DNA from: JADZAI01 sp047602465
GTDB taxonomy: Bacteria; Pseudomonadota; Alphaproteobacteria; Micropepsales; Micropepsaceae
Assembly: GCA_047602465.1 (NCBI GenBank)
Contig: JASGHF010000002.1
Location: 248,001-312,000, forward strand
Direction: 5' to 3'
Length of the DNA: 64,000 bases
Shown piece after piece: positions 31,990-39,277 of the stretch. The translations under genes and the position numbers were made by a program. The notes under the pieces are model-generated. The model had not been told where the DNA came from, did no database searches, and worked only from the letters and a program-made list of their open reading frames with translations. The number at the start of each line of letters is the position of its first letter. Within the stretch, counting starts at the first letter, position 1.

Positions 31990-32640
31990 ATGTCCAACAC
32001 CCCTCCTCCTCATCCTGAGGAGCGGCCGAAGGCCGCATCGCGAAGGACGCAGGCTGCCGAGGCCGCCGCCCCGGCGGCGCGGCGCTATGGCGGCGTCTCC
32101 ATGGCGGCTCGCCAGGCCAACCGCCGCGACCGCCTCATCATGGCCGCCATCCAGGTCTCCGCCCGCACCGGCCGCGAGGGCGCGACCGTCGCGGCCATCT
32201 GCGCCGAGGCCGGCCTCACCGCCCGCTATTTCTACGAGAGCTTCCCCAATCGCGATGCGCTCTTCCTCGCCGCGTTTCAGCGGGTGCAGGACGAACTCTT
32301 CGCCCGCATCACGCCCCACGCCGCCGGGCGCGATCCCGTGAAGGGCGCGCTCGTCGGCTTCTTCTCCACCCTTGCCGAATATCCCGGCCCGGCCCGCGTC
32401 TTCCTCGTCGAACTCGACGAGCACGAGGCCGAGATGAAGGCGCTTGGCCGCGCCGCCGCCGCCCGTTTCGGCGCCCTCTTCGCGCCGGATGCGCCGCCCG
32501 GCTCGCTCGCCCAGGCCGGCGCCGCCGGCGCGATCATCCAGATCGCCCGCCGCTGGGTCCAGGAAGGCTTCCGCGAAACCCCTGAAGATGTCGCCGCCAT
32601 CTGCCTCCCCTTCGCCAGGGCCTCGAAAGCCGCACGCTGA
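31990..32640 (+). CDS. TetR family transcriptional regulator
   Basis: The helix-turn-helix of TetR proteins is visible as RRDRLIMAAIQVSARTGREGATVAAICAEAGLTARYFYESFPNRDALFLAAF. The C-terminal ligand domain is short and Ala-rich. From the ATG at 31990 the product has 216 residues, but its first 37 residues come from a palindromic repeat (32003-32052) and are not homologous to TetR. The ATG at 32101 gives 179 residues with the usual short arm before the helix-turn-helix and may be the true start. It is divergent from coq4 and probably represses coq4 and itself. Its stop overlaps the CWC gene (TGATG). Confidence 0.83.
   Translation: MSNTPPPHPEERPKAASRRTQAAEAAAPAARRYGGVSMAARQANRRDRLIMAAIQVSARTGREGATVAAICAEAGLTARYFYESFPNRDALFLAAFQRVQDELFARITPHAAGRDPVKGALVGFFSTLAEYPGPARVFLVELDEHEAEMKALGRAAAARFGALFAPDAPPGSLAQAGAAGAIIQIARRWVQEGFRETPEDVAAICLPFARASKAAR
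32003..32052. repeat. Palindromic repeat (family C) inside the tetR reading frame
   Basis: CCTCATCCTGAGG forms a small hairpin, followed by GCGGCC/GGCCGC around GAA, then ATCGCGAAGGACGCAGG. This matches a widespread alphaproteobacterial interspersed repeat that often encodes PHPEERPKAASRRT when read in frame. It is in frame with the 5' end of tetR. It is probably not ancestral coding sequence. Confidence 0.6.
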
Positions 32641-32861
32641 TGCGGCCCCGTCCCGCCGAGCCCCGCCCGAAGACCTGCGCCGCCTGCGGCGCGCCCTTCG
32701 CCTGCGGCCCCGGCACCGGGGCCGCATCCGGCACGTGCTGGTGCCAGGACATGCCCCTCCTCCCGGACATCGACCCCGCCTCCAACTGCTTCTGCCCCAC
32801 CTGCCTGACAGCCAAACTCAACGCCGAAGGACCGCCATGCCCACCACCGCCAAGGATCTGA
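32640..32861 (+). CDS. Cysteine-rich CWC family protein
   Basis: The 73-residue protein matches the cysteine-rich CWC family: two C-x2-C pairs (CAACGAPFACG and CFCPTCL) and the name-giving CWCQ motif in the middle. It probably binds zinc. It starts at the ATG overlapping the tetR stop and its last 8 codons overlap the rhodanese gene, so the three are likely one transcript. No function is established for the family. Confidence 0.78.
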   Translation: MRPRPAEPRPKTCAACGAPFACGPGTGAASGTCWCQDMPLLPDIDPASNCFCPTCLTAKLNAEGPPCPPPPRI

Positions 32862-33214
32862 TCGACGCCGCCAACGCAGCCGTCCCCCGCATCACGCCCT
32901 CCGACGCGCAGGCGCTGATCGACGCGGGCGACGTCCTCGTCGTCGATGTGCGCGACCCGTCAGAGGTCGCCGCATCCGGCAAGGTCGCCGGCGCTATCAA
33001 CATCCCCCGCGGCATGATCGAGTTCCGCGCCGATCCCGCGACGCCCTATTTCGACGCCCACTTCAACCCGACCCGCACGCTCATTCTCTATTGCGCCTCG
33101 GGCGGCCGCGCCGCGCTCGCGGGCAAGACGCTGAAAGACATGGGCTACGACAAGGTCTTCAATCTCGGCGGCTTCAAGGACTGGAAAGACGCCGGCGGCA
33201 TCGTCGACGACTGA
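32837..33214 (+). CDS. Rhodanese-like domain protein
   Basis: The 125-residue single-domain rhodanese has the active-site loop CASGGRAAL with the catalytic cysteine at residue 86, and the preceding DVLVVDVRDPSEVAASGKVAGAINIPRG block. Such proteins move sulfane sulfur from persulfides. The ATG at 32837 overlaps the end of the CWC gene by 25 bases. Neighbourhood with a Cys-rich protein hints at thiol or sulfur chemistry, but that is inference. Confidence 0.88.
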   Translation: MPTTAKDLIDAANAAVPRITPSDAQALIDAGDVLVVDVRDPSEVAASGKVAGAINIPRGMIEFRADPATPYFDAHFNPTRTLILYCASGGRAALAGKTLKDMGYDKVFNLGGFKDWKDAGGIVDD

Positions 33215-33218
33215 TCGC

Positions 33219-33809
33219 TCAGGCCGCGATCAACCCCTCGTCCCGCATGGCCCGCTGCGCCGCCGGACGCGCCATCATGCGCGTCCTCAACGCGGCGAAC
33301 CGTTCCGGAACCGGCACCGCGAACCGCTCGGCCCAAAGCAGCATCACGAAGAGATAGAAATCGGCGACGCTTGGGCGAGGCCCGAACAGATAGTCCGCGT
33401 CCCGGCCCGCCGCGAGCAGATCGAACAACGCGCTGATCGCCGTTCGCGCCCTGGCCAGTTCCGCTTCGCTCCCGCCATGCCACATCGGCTTGAAGCTGCG
33501 GTGGATTTCCGTGGAGATGAACGCCAGCGCCTCCAGCAACCGCGTCCGCCCCAGCGCGCCCGGCACGCCAAGCTGCGGATACTGGCCGGCGATCCAGTCG
33601 AGCACCGCGATATTCTCGCTCAGCGTCTCGCCGCTCTCCAGCACCAGCGCCGGCACATAGCCCTTGGGATTGATCGCCAGAAAATCCGCGCCCGTTTCGG
33701 TCGTCCGCGTCTTCAGATCGACCCGCTCGCGTTCGAACGGCGCGCCCGCTTCATGCAGCGCGATGTGATCGGCCAGGCTGCACGCTCCCGGCAGGTAGTA
33801 CAGCTTCAT
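33219..33809 (-). CDS. Glutathione S-transferase family protein
   Basis: This 196-residue GST is of the beta/DcmA-like type. It starts MKLYYLPGACSLADHIALHEAG, where C10/S11 lie in the glutathione loop. NPKGYVPAL provides the cis-proline region and LSENIAVLDWIA completes the N-domain. The C-domain includes PSVADFYLFVML. The ATG at 33809 overlaps the stop of the NmrA-like gene by 4 bp (ATGA), so it is used in place of a longer open frame with a low-complexity start. Co-transcription with the oxidoreductase suggests a shared stress or detoxification role. Confidence 0.88.
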   Translation of the reverse strand: MKLYYLPGACSLADHIALHEAGAPFERERVDLKTRTTETGADFLAINPKGYVPALVLESGETLSENIAVLDWIAGQYPQLGVPGALGRTRLLEALAFISTEIHRSFKPMWHGGSEAELARARTAISALFDLLAAGRDADYLFGPRPSVADFYLFVMLLWAERFAVPVPERFAALRTRMMARPAAQRAMRDEGLIAA

Positions 33810-34576
33810 CGCCCGCGCGCTCCTGCCGCCACCGCCTGGGCCGCCATCCAGTCGCCCAGATGCACCACGCCCAGCCGCGCGCCCTCGTCCGGCACGAGCG
33901 AGAGCGCATCCAACCTCACGCCGAAATACAGCGCCTCGTCGTCCTTCACCGCGCGGCGCGGGTCCGCCTTGGCGGCGAGCCAACGGCCCACCATCTCGAA
34001 CATGGTGCTGCGTTCCGGCCCCGCGATCTCCAGCGTTCCGTTCAGCGGCCGGCCCAGCGCGATCGCGGTCACGACATCCGCCACGTCGTCAGAGGCGATC
34101 GGCTGAAAGCCGCCCGACGAGACGCGCACCTCATCGCCCACCGTCGCGCCCTGCGCGATCGCGCCCAGGAATTCGAAGAACTGCGTCGCGTGAACGATCG
34201 AATACGGCACGCCGGACGCCTTGATCAGCGTCTCCTGCGCCAGCTTGCCCTGGAAATATGTGCTCGCCTGCAGGCGCTCGGTGCCGACCACCGACAGCGC
34301 CACATGATGGCCGACGCCCGCCGCTTTCTCCGCCGCCGCCAGATTGCGCTGCGAGGCCGAAAAGAAATCGATCGCGGCGGACCCGGCGAACGAGGGCGAG
34401 TTGGAAAGATCCACCACCACCGCAGCGCCGGCCAACACCTCCGCCAGACCCTCGCCCGTCACCGCATTCACGCCCGAAGCCGGCGAGGCCGCGATGGCCT
34501 CATGCCCCTGAGCCTTCAGCCGCGCGACCACTTTGGTCCCGATCAGCCCCGTCCCGCCAATGACGACGATCTTCAT
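33806..34576 (-). CDS. NmrA-like/SDR family NAD(P)-binding oxidoreductase
   Basis: The 256-residue protein begins MKIVVIGGTGLIGTKVVARLKAQGHE, an atypical-SDR nucleotide motif at residues 7-13. The central segment VALSVVGTERLQASTYFQGKLAQETLIKASGVPYSIVHATQFFEF is typical of NmrA/YtfG-like members that lack the full Tyr-Lys catalytic pair. Its ATG at 34576 follows AAGGAG. It leads the GST gene, and a TAGGAT-N4-ATCCTA palindrome lies 79 bp upstream and may be its operator. Confidence 0.85.
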   Translation of the reverse strand: MKIVVIGGTGLIGTKVVARLKAQGHEAIAASPASGVNAVTGEGLAEVLAGAAVVVDLSNSPSFAGSAAIDFFSASQRNLAAAEKAAGVGHHVALSVVGTERLQASTYFQGKLAQETLIKASGVPYSIVHATQFFEFLGAIAQGATVGDEVRVSSGGFQPIASDDVADVVTAIALGRPLNGTLEIAGPERSTMFEMVGRWLAAKADPRRAVKDDEALYFGVRLDALSLVPDEGARLGVVHLGDWMAAQAVAAGARGR

Positions 34577-34654
34577 TTGCCCGCTCCTTGCGTGTGCATC
34601 TGCGGGAATGACGGGGGCGATGCCGGTTTGTGACCATCTTTCCCCTTGATGATA

Positions 34655-34670
34655 TAGGATATTCATCCTA
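34655..34670. promoter_or_regulatory. TAGGAT-N4-ATCCTA palindrome upstream of the NmrA-like gene
   Basis: TAGGAT (34655-34660) and ATCCTA (34665-34670) are perfect arms around ATTC in an AT-rich patch, 79 bp upstream of the oxidoreductase ATG. It may be an operator. The binding protein is unknown. Confidence 0.35.
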
Positions 34671-34847
34671 AATCGTCCTCGTCATGCCACCGGCGGGCGG
34701 TGGGGAGATGGGAACGGGGGAATTCGTCAAAATCGCCATTCAAATACGCCCCCGTCATAACCTCCCGGATAACCTCTCGGGCGCGGCCTGCCGAAAAAGC
34801 GACAAACGAATACGAACCAACAGGCAGGCCCCGTGCGAATTTCGACG

Positions 34848-34868
34848 TTCAAACATACAATGTTTCAA
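34848..34868. promoter_or_regulatory. TTCAAACAT-ACA-ATGTTTCAA palindrome upstream of the SDR gene
   Basis: The 9-base arms match at 8 positions with a 3-base spacer. A single GTTCAAACAT half-site recurs at 38029-38038 in the gap between the other SDR gene and motA. It could be a TetR/FadR-type operator for acyl-CoA genes. This is a pattern-based inference. Confidence 0.35.
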
Positions 34869-34983
34869 GATCGCGAAATTTCATGTCGTGTGAGGCGCAA
34901 GCCAGAAACGCCGCTTGACCTTCCCCGCGCGAGGCTCTGAAACCTTCCCCACGAAATTCACTCACATAACGGAGGAGACAGAC

Positions 34984-35922
34984 ATGGGTGTTCTCGACGG
35001 CAAGGTCGTGCTCGTCACCGGCGGCGCGAACGGCATCGGCAAGGAATGTGCGCTGCTCGCGGCGCGTGAGGGCGCGAAGGTTCTCGTCAACGACCTCGGC
35101 GGTTCGGCCGCCGGCGGCGACGAAGGCTCGGCCGGCCCGGCTGCTGAAGTCGCCAAGGAGATTGTCGCGGCCGGCGGCGTCGCCATCGCCAACTCCGACA
35201 GCGTCACCAACCGCGCGGCGGTCAAGCGCATGATCGAGCAGGCGAAGGACGAACTCGGCGGCCTCCACGCCGTCATCAACCCGGCCGGCATCCTGCGCGA
35301 CAAGATGTTCCACAAGATGACCGACGAGGAATGGGATCTCGTCATCGATGTGCATCTGAACGGCGCCTACAACGTCACGCGCTATTCGATCGAGCATTTC
35401 CGCGAGCAGGGCGAAGGCTCCTACGTCCTCTTCACCTCCACCTCGGGCATCATCGGCAATATCGGCCAGGCCAACTACGCCGCCGCGAAAATGGGCGTCG
35501 CCGGCCTTTCGCGCATCATCGCCATGGAGGGCGCGAACAAGGGCGTCCGCTCCAACATCATCGCGCCGTTCGCGTGGAGCCGCATGATCGCGACGATCCC
35601 TGTGAAGGATGAAGCCAGCGCCAAGCGCGTCCAGCGCATGAAGGACCATATGCGCGCCGACCAGGTCGCCCAGCTCGCCGTGGCCCTCGCCGCCCCGCCG
35701 AAGAAGACGGCGGAAGGCGCCGTGAACGACGCCACCGGCCAGGTCTTCGTCGCGCGCGGCAACGAGGTCTTCCTGATGAGCCAGTCCCGCCCGGTGCGCG
35801 GCATGGCGAAGCTCGAAGGCTGGACGCCGGAGACGATCAACGAGCACGCCTTCGCGGCGCTCAAGCCCAGCTTCTACGACACCGGCGCCACCACCTCCGT
35901 TTTCGGCTGGGATCCGGTCTGA
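34984..35922 (+). CDS. SDR family oxidoreductase, 3-hydroxyacyl-CoA dehydrogenase-like (MFE-2 type)
   Basis: The 312-residue protein has the classical SDR cofactor motif TGGANGIG (12-19), the catalytic block STSGIIGNIGQANYAAAKMG with Tyr and Lys, and NDLGGSAAGGDEGSAGPA. The last of these is typical of the dehydrogenase part of peroxisomal-type multifunctional enzyme 2. The C-terminal region VFLMSQSRPVRGMAKLEGWTPETI is also found in those proteins. It probably oxidises (R)-3-hydroxyacyl-CoA with NAD+, which would match the MaoC-type hydratases earlier in the window. The ATG at 34984 follows GGAGGAG. Confidence 0.88.
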   Translation: MGVLDGKVVLVTGGANGIGKECALLAAREGAKVLVNDLGGSAAGGDEGSAGPAAEVAKEIVAAGGVAIANSDSVTNRAAVKRMIEQAKDELGGLHAVINPAGILRDKMFHKMTDEEWDLVIDVHLNGAYNVTRYSIEHFREQGEGSYVLFTSTSGIIGNIGQANYAAAKMGVAGLSRIIAMEGANKGVRSNIIAPFAWSRMIATIPVKDEASAKRVQRMKDHMRADQVAQLAVALAAPPKKTAEGAVNDATGQVFVARGNEVFLMSQSRPVRGMAKLEGWTPETINEHAFAALKPSFYDTGATTSVFGWDPV

Positions 35923-35930
35923 TCCGGAAC

Positions 35931-35981
35931 TTTCCTCCCCCGTCCGTCACGGGGGAGGTGCCTTGAAGGGGCGGAGGGGCG
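35931..35981. repeat. Dispersed palindromic repeat, family A, copy 3
   Basis: The copy starts TTTCCTCCCCCGTC, like copy 1, then CGTCACGGGGGAGGTGCC and TTGAAGGGGCGGAGGGGC. CCTCCCCCGT pairs with ACGGGGGAGG perfectly. It lies 8 bp after the SDR stop and before the broken NUDIX gene. Confidence 0.72.
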
Positions 35982-35994
35982 TGCGCTTCCTCCG

Positions 35995-36511
35995 CTACCA
36001 GACCCCTTCCGGCGCCCGCGCGCCGGTCATCTCGGCCACGCGGTTCCTCGGCCCCCGCCCGGCATCGGCGGGCAGCGCATCGGCCGCGAAGAATTTCCAC
36101 TCCGCGATCTCGATATTGGGCTTGAAGTCCATATCATAGGAAGATATTCTATAGAACGCGACATGGCTTCGAACGCGGGTCGGCCGGGTTCGTGTAGACG
36201 CCGATCAGCTCGGGTTCACCCCTGATGGTGATGCCCAGCTCCTCGCGCAGCTCCCGGTGCAACGCCGCCAGCACCGTCTCGCGCTTGTTCACGCCGCCGC
36301 CGGGAAAATGCCAGCCGCGCATATAGGTGTGCCGCACCAGCAGCATCGCGCCGGCCTCATTCACCACCATCCCGCAGGCGCCCATCACCGTCGGGCGCCG
36401 CACGCGCCACCAGGCCCGCTGTATAGGGCGCAGCGTGCGGGCGGCTTTGATGATGAGCCGCTGATGGAAGGGCCGGTTCACGTTTGCCATGATCCCGCGC
36501 ATTTGAAGCAA
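35995..36511 (-). pseudogene. NUDIX hydrolase disrupted by a single-base frameshift
   Basis: The 5' part (36511-36149) encodes a NUDIX protein with the box GGGVNKRETVLAALHRELREELGI and then GVYTNPADPRSK, but the frame ends abruptly in PCRVL. Removing one base of the GG at 36165-36166 (plus strand) restores a continuous frame HVAFYRISSYDMDFKPNIEIAEWKFF, ending at the TAG at 35995-35997. Both halves are typical NUDIX sequence, so this is a recent frameshift or a sequencing error. The start could also be at 36502 or 36490. Substrate unknown. Confidence 0.82.
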
Positions 36512-36589
36512 ACCCGAGGCGGCGGCGCAAAGCCGTATGAAGACCTCTTCGTCCAGTATGCCCCGGATTGGTTAAAGGGACTGGACCCA

Positions 36590-37189
36590 ATGTTGAATTT
36601 CTCGCGCCGCAAACCGGAAGCCGCGCCGTCCGCCGCATCGCCGGAGCCTGAACTCGTCATCGACGTGGCGCGCGCCCGTCTCGCGCTCGCCCGCAAGGGC
36701 CGCACGGCCGGCCCCCAGGCTCATGCCATCCGCCTCGCGCTCGGGGCCATCGAGGACGCCCTCATCTCGGTCGATGCCATCCGTTCGGCCCTCGACGAAG
36801 CCGCCGAACTCACCGCCGAAGCGCTCGGCCTCAGCGATGAAGGCCGCCGCGCCCTCTGCGCCGAGCGCTATGACGATCTCCGCCGGGCCATCAACGAATC
36901 CTGCGGCGCCACAGCCCCGGAAGGCGATTGCCTCACCGCCCACGCCAAGGCCCGCCTCGAAGTCTCGCTCGATCCGACCGGGCGCTCGCGCCATGTCGTG
37001 CGCGGCGCCGATCTCTCGACCGGCGCCCAGGGCCTAGATCTCCCGCCGCCGCTGGACGCCTTCACGGCCGACGACGAGATCCGCGTCACGCAGGCCGCCA
37101 TCGCAGCCGCCCTCCACCGCCTCGACCGCGCCACCCAGATCTTCCTGGACGACGCGGGCGCGCTGACGGCGGCGGCGGCGCTGGCCTAG
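36590..37189 (+). CDS. Flagellin-like helical protein of unknown function
   Basis: The 199-residue protein (ATG at 36590) has no signal peptide. Residues about 46-115 (AIRLALGAIEDALISVDAIR, then ALDEAAELTAEALGLSDEGRRALCAERYDDLRRAINESCGATAPEGDCLT) match the helical D1 core of flagellins, where ALSEV...LKELAVQAA..LSDEDRAAL..E..QL..EI......NG..LL occurs. The C-terminal part (RVTQAAIAAALHRLDRATQIFLDDAG) could supply the pairing helix. The true flagellin N-terminus (LSVATNTTAL-type) and the last helix are missing, so it is not an ordinary filament protein. It lies about 1.5 kb upstream of motA, with an SDR gene in between. An assembly factor or minor flagellar protein is possible. Confidence 0.55.
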   Translation: MLNFSRRKPEAAPSAASPEPELVIDVARARLALARKGRTAGPQAHAIRLALGAIEDALISVDAIRSALDEAAELTAEALGLSDEGRRALCAERYDDLRRAINESCGATAPEGDCLTAHAKARLEVSLDPTGRSRHVVRGADLSTGAQGLDLPPPLDAFTADDEIRVTQAAIAAALHRLDRATQIFLDDAGALTAAAALA

Positions 37190-37241
37190 TCGCGTCGCCC
37201 GCCAAAGTGGAAGCCGGTTCGGCGACAAGGCGACGCGCAGC

Positions 37242-37973
37242 TTAGAGGATCAGGCCTCCGTCCACCGGGATCGTCTGCCCGACGATATAGGCCGACAGCG
37301 GCGAGGCGAGGAACAGCGCTACGCCCGCCATATCGGCCGGCGTGCCCAGCCGGCCCAGCGGAATGCCCTGCAGCGAGGCTTCCAACCGCTTCGGGTTGTC
37401 GGTCGTCACCTTGGTCATCTTGGTCGCGACAAGGCCCGGTGCGATCCCGTTCACCCGGATGCCGTCCACCGCCCAGGCTTCGCCCAGCGTCCGCGTCAGC
37501 CCCACCGCTCCGGTCTTCGAGGCGTTGTAGGCCGGGTTGCCCTTGGTCGAATGGAACGCCGCAGTCGACGAGACGGTGATCAGCGTCCCCTTCGCCTTCG
37601 CCAGCGCCGGGTGATATTTCGCCGCGCAGGCCATCAGGCTGTTGAGGTTCACGTCCACGACCTTGGCGAAGCCCTCGATCGCGAACTCCTGGCGCTTGTA
37701 GAGAACCATGCCCTGGCACAGCACCAGGATGTCCAGCGCGTCGAAATCCGGCGCTGCCTTGATCGCCTCGAAATCCGCGACGTCGACCTTGGTATAGCTC
37801 AGACCCGTCAGGTCCGATCCATCCTCCGCGTTATAGCTCGCCGGATCGTCGCGCGTGCCCCAGACGTGAACGTCAGCGCCGTGCGCGCGATAGGCCTGCG
37901 CGATGCCGTTGCCGATACCGCTCGACCCGCCGACCACCAGCGCCCGCTTGCCCGAAAAATCCAACGCACTCAT
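37242..37973 (-). CDS. SDR family oxidoreductase
   Basis: The 243-residue SDR has the cofactor motif VVGGSSGIGNG (about 14-23), DFDALDILVLCQGM with the structural region, and the catalytic SSTAAFHSTKGNPAYNASKTG with Tyr-x3-Lys. The end DGGLIL is the usual SDR tail. The ATG at 37973 lies 6 bases after GGGAGG, a better fit than the ATG at 37979 that directly abuts it. It is divergent from motA across about 146 bp. The substrate is not known; acyl-ACP, sugar or steroid-like dehydrogenases are possible. Confidence 0.86.
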   Translation of the reverse strand: MSALDFSGKRALVVGGSSGIGNGIAQAYRAHGADVHVWGTRDDPASYNAEDGSDLTGLSYTKVDVADFEAIKAAPDFDALDILVLCQGMVLYKRQEFAIEGFAKVVDVNLNSLMACAAKYHPALAKAKGTLITVSSTAAFHSTKGNPAYNASKTGAVGLTRTLGEAWAVDGIRVNGIAPGLVATKMTKVTTDNPKRLEASLQGIPLGRLGTPADMAGVALFLASPLSAYIVGQTIPVDGGLIL

Positions 37974-38119
37974 AGCCATCCTCCCGGTTGTTAATGCCTG
38001 TTAACTTGAGTGTACCCCGCCCGGCCGAAGTTCAAACATCGTTAAAGCCTCGTTTGCCATAGTCGCCCGGAGACGGCGCGGCGCACGGGCCGCCCGCGCG
38101 CGTTTGAGGGATCGGTTTC

Positions 38120-38989
38120 GTGCTGCAGATCGCCGGCATTCTCGTGGTGTTCGTGATGGTGTTCGGCGGCTTCGTAGCCGCCGGCGGCCATTTCGAGGTG
38201 ATCCTCCATTCGCTGCCGTTCGAGATGATGATGATCGGCGGCGCCGGCCTCGGCGCCTTCCTGCTCTCCTCCAGCGGCACGACGGCGAAGGCTACCGCCG
38301 GCTCGTTCGGCAAGATCTTCGCCGGCCCGAAATGGAAGACCCAGGACTACCGCGATCTCCTCGCGCTGCTGTTCGCGATCACCAAGACGATCAAGACCAA
38401 GGGCATGATCGCGCTTGAGCCGCATATCGAGAACCCCCAGGAATCCGCGATCTTCAAGAAGTATCCGAAGATCCTGCACGACCACTTCGCCCTCGATTTC
38501 ATCTGCGACACGCTGCGCATGATGACCATGAGCCTGGAAGACCCGCACCAGGTCGAAACGGCGATGGAGAAGCAGCTCGAAAAGCACCATCACGAAACCT
38601 CGGCGCCCGCCCACTCCATGCAGGCGCTGGCCGACGGCCTTCCCGCTCTCGGCATCGTCGCGGCCGTGCTGGGCATCATCAAGACGATGGGCGCCATCAC
38701 CGAGCCGCCGGCCGTGCTCGGCGGCATGATCGGCGGCGCGCTCGTCGGCACCTTCCTCGGCGTGTTTCTGGCTTACGGCTTCGTCGGCCCGTTCGCCGCC
38801 CGCCTCAAGGCCTGCTACGACGAAGAGGCGCTCTTCTACCACGTCATCCGCGACATCCTCGTCGCGCACCTGCACGGCAATTCGGCGCAGGTTTCGGTGG
38901 AAATCGGCCGCGGCAGCGTGCCGACCACGCACCAGCCGAGCTTCATGGAGCTGGAAGACGCCCTCAAATCCGTAGGCGCCGAAGGCTGA
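38120..38989 (+). CDS. motA: Flagellar motor stator protein MotA
   Basis: MotA forms with MotB the proton-driven stator around the flagellar motor. The 289-residue protein has four membrane helices: two near the N-terminus (about 5-45) and two in the C-terminal part (LPALGIVAAVLGIIKTM and GALVGTFLGVFLAYGFVGPFAARL). The conserved prolines and the large cytoplasmic loop between are typical. The start is GTG at 38120 after GAGGGA; no ATG fits. MotB is not in the window, as in Caulobacter where motA and motB are separate. The rest of the flagellar cluster begins at 53.8 kb. Confidence 0.95.
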   Translation: MLQIAGILVVFVMVFGGFVAAGGHFEVILHSLPFEMMMIGGAGLGAFLLSSSGTTAKATAGSFGKIFAGPKWKTQDYRDLLALLFAITKTIKTKGMIALEPHIENPQESAIFKKYPKILHDHFALDFICDTLRMMTMSLEDPHQVETAMEKQLEKHHHETSAPAHSMQALADGLPALGIVAAVLGIIKTMGAITEPPAVLGGMIGGALVGTFLGVFLAYGFVGPFAARLKACYDEEALFYHVIRDILVAHLHGNSAQVSVEIGRGSVPTTHQPSFMELEDALKSVGAEG

Positions 38990-38993
38990 AGGT

Positions 38994-39212
38994 TCAGCCC
39001 AGTTTCTTCATCGCCAGCGTGCAGCCGAACACCGCCGCCGCGCCCGCGATCACGCCCAGAAACGTCGAGATCATCGGGTCGCCGTCGATCCCCAGCGTCA
39101 CGATCGCCGTGACGCACATGCCGCAAACCAGCGGAAACAGGGGCTGAGGCTCCGCTGCCGGACGGATCCGGCGGGTTTCCGCGAAGCGCATCGTGGGACG
39201 TTTTCCGTGCAT
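38994..39212 (-). CDS. Small two-helix membrane protein of unknown function
   Basis: From the ATG at 39212 (GGA about 10 bases upstream) the product has 72 residues with two hydrophobic stretches (LFPLVCGMCVTAIVTLGI and MISTFLGVIAGAAAVFGCTLAM). A longer frame to 39275 exists but its first 21 codons overlap no useful signal. It lies downstream of the MacB-type gene on the same strand and converges on motA with a 4-bp gap. No family was recognised. Confidence 0.5.
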   Translation of the reverse strand: MHGKRPTMRFAETRRIRPAAEPQPLFPLVCGMCVTAIVTLGIDGDPMISTFLGVIAGAAAVFGCTLAMKKLG

Positions 39213-39277
39213 CGTATTATTCCGGGACAATTTCCCCGGAACGCTGCCAGCCGCGTGCCAGCCGGAACGGGACAATC

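Larger units (their letters stand above)
34577..34983. other. 407-bp intergenic region with two palindromes
   Basis: No convincing gene is present. The region serves divergent NmrA-like and SDR genes. It holds a TAGGAT/ATCCTA palindrome near the NmrA end and a TTCAAACAT/ATGTTTCAA palindrome 116 bp upstream of the SDR. A GCGG/CGGTGG inverted repeat at 34684-34700 is also seen. The AT-rich patch near 34800-34880 is a likely promoter. Confidence 0.5.

Noticed and set aside
34684..34700. CCACCG/CGGTGG inverted repeat as a terminator or a fourth family-A repeat
   Set aside because: No T-tract, and similarity to family A is limited to a GGGGAGATGG stretch; evidence is too weak.
36133..36152. Palindrome-like ATAGGAAGATATTCTAT as an operator
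   Set aside because: It lies inside the restored reading frame of the broken NUDIX gene (coding for FYRISSYD), so it is coding sequence rather than an operator.
37991..38004. TTAA...TTAA pair upstream of motA as a CtrA site
   Set aside because: The spacing is 6 bases (TGCCTG), not the required 7, so it is not counted as a CtrA site.
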